Origin: Pseudomonas endophytica
GTDB taxonomy: Bacteria > Pseudomonadota > Gammaproteobacteria > Pseudomonadales > Pseudomonadaceae
Reading direction: 5' to 3'
Assembly: GCF_001411475.1 (NCBI RefSeq)
Contig: NZ_LLWH01000035.1
Coordinates: 1 to 64,000, forward strand
DNA: 64,000 bases
The notes under the pieces are model-generated. The model did not search any database, was not told where the DNA came from, and was given only the letters and a program-made list of their open reading frames with translations. Positions 59,896 to 64,000 of this stretch are shown piece by piece. Numbering within the stretch: the first letter of the stretch is position 1; the number at the start of each line of letters is the position of its first letter. The translations under genes and the position numbers were made by a program.

Positions 59896-59922
59896 AAAGC
59901 CCTGCTATTGAGGCAGGGCTTT
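59896..59922. terminator. Terminator of the 74-aa gene
   Basis: AAAGCCCTGC / GCAGGGCTTT, a 10-bp stem with a 7-base loop, beyond the 59945 stop on the minus strand, with an A-run giving its U-tract. Confidence 0.8.
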
Positions 59923-59944
59923 GTGTGTAAGCGCTTACTAAATC

Positions 59945-60169
59945 TTAAGCAATAAGTGCCTGACGAGTACGCTCGATCACAGCTTGCAGAGGTTCTGCGC
60001 TGGAATATTGATCGGGGTACAGGCGTTCGCTGTGACGAGCTATGCCGTGTTCGTTAACTAATGTGAAGCTAAAGCAGCCTTTGCGAGCAGCCATAATCAG
60101 GCAGTTCATTGGAGCAAAAGCGTTAGTTAGGGTGCGAATAGCATCCTGAGTTTGGATTTGAGTATTCAT
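59945..60169 (-). CDS. Small Pseudomonas protein (DUF3509-like, 74 aa)
   Basis: Short soluble protein: an N-terminal helix (AIRTLTNAFAPMN), a beta stretch (CFSFTLVNEHGIARHSERLY) and a C-terminal helix. The layout resembles the DUF3509 family common in Pseudomonas, but the match is by eye. AGGAA lies upstream and a terminator follows. Function unknown. Confidence 0.6.
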   Translation of the reverse strand: MNTQIQTQDAIRTLTNAFAPMNCLIMAARKGCFSFTLVNEHGIARHSERLYPDQYSSAEPLQAVIERTRQALIA

Positions 60170-61163
60170 AGTTATTAGGTGTTCCTACAAAAGACACAGA
60201 TATGATCTGTGCTGCGTTAAAACGTTCCAGTAACGTCGTGCCATCTTTGGCTGGACGAAGAACCTGTCTGGAACAAAGCCGCCAGTTGATGCGCATAAAA
60301 TATGTGGCGCTTGGGCTGGCAGGTAGGTACTTAGGAGGGCAGGCAATCACAACAAGAGCTAAGGTTCCGTGCTCTGGGTGAAGATCCTGATCAATTTGCA
60401 GGTTGGTTCGGTCAGAGTAAAAACATCTCGATACCCTTTGTTTGTTCAAAGGCCGTATCGGCGTAAGATTTACCTGGAAACCATCGAGGGGGTCGATCCC
60501 GTGATCAGCTTGGCTACTTTTTGAGAGCTTGCTGCGAGGATTTGTTCGGCCCGAATTGACTTTCAGCTTGGTACTAACGCTGCGGATACTAGCGCCTTGA
60601 AAATTTAAATGCAAGTGTGCTAGCGAAAATACTTATTGACGGCGGCGGTAACGTATTGTGCAAAAACCTTCAATGAATCGCTGCAAGCTCAGGTCGTAGT
60701 CGCTGGTATTAGCCTATTTTTAACAACATTCCAGCCGTGTTCAGACGTGTCACTGGCGAAGTTAATTACATCGGGCTGGTTCGATTGCAGTGGGTTGTCC
60801 TACATTTTTTGCCCCTTAACAGCTTGGTCTTTTTCCTAAGACGCGAACTTTTGCACATCTGCAACATCACTATCACAATTGCTTCTAAGCTCGATGCTGA
60901 TCGTTGTCTAGCCTGTTCCGTAAATTTAAGTCAATGAAAAACATCGTTTTTTTTAATTGGTGAAAAAATCGACAGTTTGACTCTAGCCCCCGTAGAGTGG
61001 GGGTTTGCGGGGGGTAAAAGGAGGTTGTCCACTGACTTATCCACAGGATCTGTGGATTGTCCCGTGCGCTTGCTCTAGATCGCGGGTATAGACTTTTTTC
61101 GGCTTTACCTAAACGAAAAAAGGAGTAGAGTGGCGCGCCTTCTGTTCTGCCCTACAGTGTTTT
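60170..61163. other. Gene-poor ~1 kb stretch
   Basis: No convincing gene. A 163-codon frame on the minus strand (60123-60614) overlaps the real 74-aa gene and has no recognisable domain. The right part is AT-rich with runs of T and A. A hairpin CCCCC-N7-GGGGG at 60987-61003 precedes a DnaA-box pair at 61037. The promoter of the Sel1-like gene must lie near the right end. Confidence 0.45.
61037..61059. promoter_or_regulatory. Inverted pair of DnaA-box-like sites
   Basis: TTATCCACA at 61037-61045 is the perfect R-type consensus. TGTGGATTG at 61051-61059 is an opposed near-copy (CAATCCACA on the minus strand), five bases away. ATCCACAG / CTGTGGAT also form an 8-bp hairpin with a 3-base loop. 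Confidence 0.5.
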
Positions 61164-61478
61164 ATGAAGTTTCGCACAGCTACTTCCTCTGTTGCTCGCT
61201 CCAACACACCGCCTAAGCGTTTTTCTTTACGGATTGCGGTCTGGTTGCTGGACAACCCTCACCTTGGCGCTAAGCCCAGCATCAAGCAGGTGGCCGGTCA
61301 CTTGCTCAAACAGCCTGCGCGCCAAGGTGTAGTGCTCGCTCAAAGCCGCCTAGGGCAATTGATGTGCCGCGATTGCGGCAGCTCCCGGGACCAACGAATC
61401 GGCCAAGAACTGTTGCGTCAGGCTGCCCGTGCAGGCGATCGCGTTGCACAACAAGAATTGAGCAAAATCGAAGACTGA
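61164..61478 (+). CDS. Small Sel1-repeat-like protein
   Basis: 104-aa basic protein. Residues about 35-100 contain two Sel1-like helix pairs (ARQGVVLAQSRLGQLM and GQELLRQAARAGDRVAQQEL), suggesting protein-protein contact. It also carries MCRDCGSS. Similar proteins occur ahead of rmuC in pseudomonads, as I recall. Function unknown. Confidence 0.75.
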   Translation: MKFRTATSSVARSNTPPKRFSLRIAVWLLDNPHLGAKPSIKQVAGHLLKQPARQGVVLAQSRLGQLMCRDCGSSRDQRIGQELLRQAARAGDRVAQQELSKIED

Positions 61479-61535
61479 GCTGTCTTCGGCTCCTAAGCTT
61501 AGTTAACCTTGCCCTTTACCTCGTGCGGAGTGGTT

Positions 61536-63014
61536 ATGGCCTTGGACCTGAGCAGCATTTTGCTGGGCTTGGCATTGGCAGGTGTGCCGTTGTTGGCGTT
61601 TATCTGGCAAGTGCAGCGGCGTGCCAGCGGGCATCAAGCCGAGTTAAATCTGCTCGAAGAGCGTCTGAATATGGCCCAGTTCGCCCAAGAGGGCCTGAGT
61701 GCACAATTGGATGCCAGCCGTGATGAAGTCAGTGACTTAGGGCAGGCTAACACTGCCAAACAGGCCGAGTTGGCAGCGTTTCGTCGTGAGGTTGAGCTGC
61801 TGCAACTGGAGCGCGATAACGCCCGCGACGCCTCCCATGCCTGGAGCATGGAGCGTGCGCAAAAAGAAGCCGAACTGCGCCGTCTAGATGCCCAGACGGC
61901 CGCACTAAATGCTGAGTTACGCGAGCAGCAAGAAAGCCATCAGCAACGCATGAACGACCTCCAAGGTTCGCGGGATGAGCTGCGGGCGCAGTTTTCGGAG
62001 TTGGCCGGTAAGATTTTCGATGAGCGTGAGCAGCGTTTCGCGCAGACAAGTAATGAGCGTTTAGGGCAATTGCTTGACCCGCTGAAAGAGCGGATTCAAT
62101 CCTTTGAAAAGCGTGTAGAAGAAAGTTATCAGCAGGAAGCGCGTGAGCGATTCTCGTTGGGTAAAGAGTTGGAGCGTCTACAGCAGCTAAACCTGCGCTT
62201 GAGCGACGAGGCAACCAACCTGACCCGCGCGCTAAAAGGGCAGAAAACCCAAGGTAACTGGGGCGAGCTTATTCTGGAGCGAGTGCTTGAACATGCAGGG
62301 CTCGAAAAAGGCCGTGAGTATCAAACCCAAGTCAGCCTTAAAGGGCCTGATGGCGAGCGCTTTCAACCAGACGTGTTGATCTTGCTACCAGGTGACAAGC
62401 AAGTGGTGGTCGACTCTAAGGTCAGCCTGACGGCGTACCAGCAGTTCGTCGCGGCAGATGATGAGGTGATCGGGCAAGCCGCGCTCAAGCAACATGTACT
62501 GTCGTTGCGCAATCACGTGAAGGGCTTGGCGGGTAAAGACTATAAACGCCTTGAGGGCCTGCACAGCCTAGATTTCGTGCTGCTGTTTGTGCCGATTGAG
62601 GCGGCGTTTTCAGCCGCCTTACAAGCGGAGCCCAACCTGTTTCAAGAAGCCTTTGATCGCAACATCGTGATCGTTAGCCCAACCACGTTGCTCGCCACGC
62701 TGCGAGTGATTGATAGCTTATGGAAGCAAGAGCGTCAAAGCCAAAACGCACGGGAAATCGCCGAGCGGGCAGGCTGGCTGTACGACAAATTTGTATTGTT
62801 TATTCAAGACTTGGATGAAGTTGGCAATCGTCTTCAGCAATTGGACAAAGCCTACTCCGCAGCGCGAAATAAACTTACAGATGGCCGGGGCAACCTTGTC
62901 AGTCGCAGCGAGCAGCTTAAATTGCTGGGTGCGCGCGCGAGTAAAAGCTTACCCCCCGAATTGCTCGAGCGCGCCATGACCGACATTGACGGTGTGGCGC
63001 ATCCGACGGAGTAA
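61536..63014 (+). CDS. rmuC: DNA recombination protein RmuC
   Basis: 492-aa protein: an N-terminal membrane anchor (about 5-25), a long coiled coil (about 30-200), then the RmuC nuclease-like core with TQGNWGELILERVLEHAGL and PDVLILLPGDKQVVVDSKVSL. In E. coli it limits inversions between repeats. The ATG at 61536 follows GGAG; the upstream frame adds nine residues without a ribosome site. Confidence 0.93.
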   Translation: MALDLSSILLGLALAGVPLLAFIWQVQRRASGHQAELNLLEERLNMAQFAQEGLSAQLDASRDEVSDLGQANTAKQAELAAFRREVELLQLERDNARDASHAWSMERAQKEAELRRLDAQTAALNAELREQQESHQQRMNDLQGSRDELRAQFSELAGKIFDEREQRFAQTSNERLGQLLDPLKERIQSFEKRVEESYQQEARERFSLGKELERLQQLNLRLSDEATNLTRALKGQKTQGNWGELILERVLEHAGLEKGREYQTQVSLKGPDGERFQPDVLILLPGDKQVVVDSKVSLTAYQQFVAADDEVIGQAALKQHVLSLRNHVKGLAGKDYKRLEGLHSLDFVLLFVPIEAAFSAALQAEPNLFQEAFDRNIVIVSPTTLLATLRVIDSLWKQERQSQNAREIAERAGWLYDKFVLFIQDLDEVGNRLQQLDKAYSAARNKLTDGRGNLVSRSEQLKLLGARASKSLPPELLERAMTDIDGVAHPTE

Positions 63015-63118
63015 GGCCAGTTCACCTGCGCTGCTCCTACAGCTCATTGTTGTGATTATTTGTGTGTCGTCATCTGGATGCGCCGATGCTGGCGCGCATT
63101 TGCTTGAGAACACAGTTG

Positions 63119-64000
63119 CTACAACGGTACATGTCGACTCAATAGCGCTCTCAGTACCGCAGGCTTGACCGGCTTTGTTAGGTATTCGAGCCCTGCGGCG
63201 TGTACCTGCGCAATCATTTCCTGGCGCCCATCAGCACTGATTACCACGCCCGGAACAGGCTCGCCTAGTTGTGAACGTAGCCAGCCCATTAGGTCGGTGC
63301 CTGTTTCACCGTTGTCTAGGTGGTAGTCGACCAGTACCAGTTGCGGACGTATACCGTCGTTAAGCAAGGCTGCACATTCATCGCGGTTTCTGGCGGTCCA
63401 TACGCGGCAACCCCAACGCGTGAGCAAGCTGTGCATGCCGATCAAGATGCTGTCTTCATTATCAATACACAGCACTTGCGCGCCGCTGACTGGCTGGTTG
63501 GGTTGTTCGGCTAACGTTGCGACTGGCGCTGTCTGCGCTTTAGCCAGCGGTACGCTGACGCTGAACACGCTACCTTTGCCCGGCCATGAGCGAACTTGAA
63601 GTTGATGGCCCAAGACTCGACACAGACCATCGGCAATGGCCAAGCCTAAGCCCAAGCCTTTTTCGGCGCGGGTCTGATGGCTGTCCAGGCGTTTGAACTC
63701 TTCAAAAATGACCTGCAGCTTGTCTTGTGCGATGCCGGGGCCGCGATCCCAGACTTCTAGGCATAAATGATCGCCACGGCGGCGAACGCCCAGCAATATT
63801 GGGCCTTTGGCGTAACGGAAGGCATTGGTCAGGAAGTTTTGCAAAATACGTCGCAACAATTTGATGTCGCTGCTGACCCGCAAGCGACTCCCGCGAACGC
63901 GGAACTTGAGATCTTGCTCCTGCGCTTGAGCGGTAAATTCATTGCCGAGGGTGGTGAATAAGTCATTGATCGCGAATGGCTTAATGTCGGGTGTGAATTT
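63119..64000 (-). CDS. Hybrid sensor histidine kinase, C-terminal part (5' end outside window)
   Basis: The frame stays open through the last base, so the N-terminal sensor and His-box lie beyond 64000; an apparent start near 63883 is internal (TTG). The visible part has the ATPase lid: N box LLRRILQNFLTNAFRYAKG, EVWDRGPGIAQ and GLGLGLAIADGL. A C-terminal receiver (VLCIDNEDSI, VLVDYHLDNGETG, TKPVKPAVL) follows. The sequence resembles the NahK/PA1976-type kinases that feed into HptB and GacS signalling; this is from memory. Confidence 0.85.
   Translation of the reverse strand, partial: KFTPDIKPFAINDLFTTLGNEFTAQAQEQDLKFRVRGSRLRVSSDIKLLRRILQNFLTNAFRYAKGPILLGVRRRGDHLCLEVWDRGPGIAQDKLQVIFEEFKRLDSHQTRAEKGLGLGLAIADGLCRVLGHQLQVRSWPGKGSVFSVSVPLAKAQTAPVATLAEQPNQPVSGAQVLCIDNEDSILIGMHSLLTRWGCRVWTARNRDECAALLNDGIRPQLVLVDYHLDNGETGTDLMGWLRSQLGEPVPGVVISADGRQEMIAQVHAAGLEYLTKPVKPAVLRALLSRHVPL

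Noticed and set aside
60123-60614. 163-codon minus-strand frame
   Set aside because: It overlaps the 74-aa gene in another frame, has no recognisable motif and no clear ribosome site; could be a relic but not supported as a gene.

Overview
The window is a chromosome segment from a Pseudomonas, most likely of the fluorescens-type group. Several things point this way: gene neighbourhoods such as ldhA-gacS, cysM-rlmD-relA-mazG, phoPQ next to dctA, and cobO-cobB-bluB-cobD-cobC-cobQ-cobP-cobT-cobS; the abundant Pseudomonas REP/REPIN palindromes of the GTAGGAGCTGCCGCAGGCTG type; a GacS homologue; and small proteins found mainly in this genus. No rRNA, tRNA, CRISPR array or insertion sequence was seen.

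Layout. Bases 1-11654 hold two giant tandem paralogous proteins. The first is cut by the left window edge. Both have a toxin-like N-terminal body, a leucine-rich-repeat block and a C-terminal NEL (IpaH/SspH-type) E3 ubiquitin ligase domain; this is the main accessory, host-interaction part of the window. Bases 11717-16446 carry pcpS (phosphopantetheinyl transferase), phoPQ with a PhoP box upstream, and dctA with a sigma-54 promoter. Bases 16495-23387 are housekeeping genes (sprT, a Yip1 protein, ttcA, a Tag-like DNA glycosylase, an arsC-wrbA-DUF2069 operon, a TlpA-like lipoprotein, a META lipoprotein, ldhA). Bases 23433-28482 hold gacS and a divergent OmpR-type two-component pair. Bases 28714-34835 are cysM, rlmD, relA, mazG and a DUF2058 gene. 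Bases 34955-35905 hold an orphan AT-rich gene that looks like a divergent nitrilase-fold enzyme.

Bases 36487-36744 are a tandem array of three REPINs with an exact 94-base period. Bases 36829-42691 carry a DUF3108 gene, purN-purM, a DUF2066 gene, a PerM-type permease and hda. Bases 42997-45841 carry two NlpC/P60 lipoproteins and a sorbosone-dehydrogenase-like lipoprotein. Bases 45986-55184 are a cobalamin riboswitch followed by a ten-gene operon for the late steps of B12 synthesis: corrin adenosylation, amidation, aminopropanol arm, DMB synthesis and nucleotide loop assembly. Most of its genes are joined by 4-base ATGA overlaps. Bases 55285-59050 hold marR, an MFS transporter, a 40-codon membrane micro-ORF, a periplasmic glutathione peroxidase and fadL.

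The right end holds small Pseudomonas proteins, a roughly 1 kb gene-poor stretch with a consensus DnaA box in an inverted pair, a Sel1-like gene, rmuC, and the C-terminal part of a hybrid histidine kinase cut by the right edge.

Most of the window is conserved core genome. The unusual parts are the NEL pair (one copy has lost the aspartate of the catalytic CxD motif), the nitrilase-like orphan, the REPIN array, the micro-ORF and the DnaA-box region. Statements on gene order in other pseudomonads are from memory and were not checked by a search.
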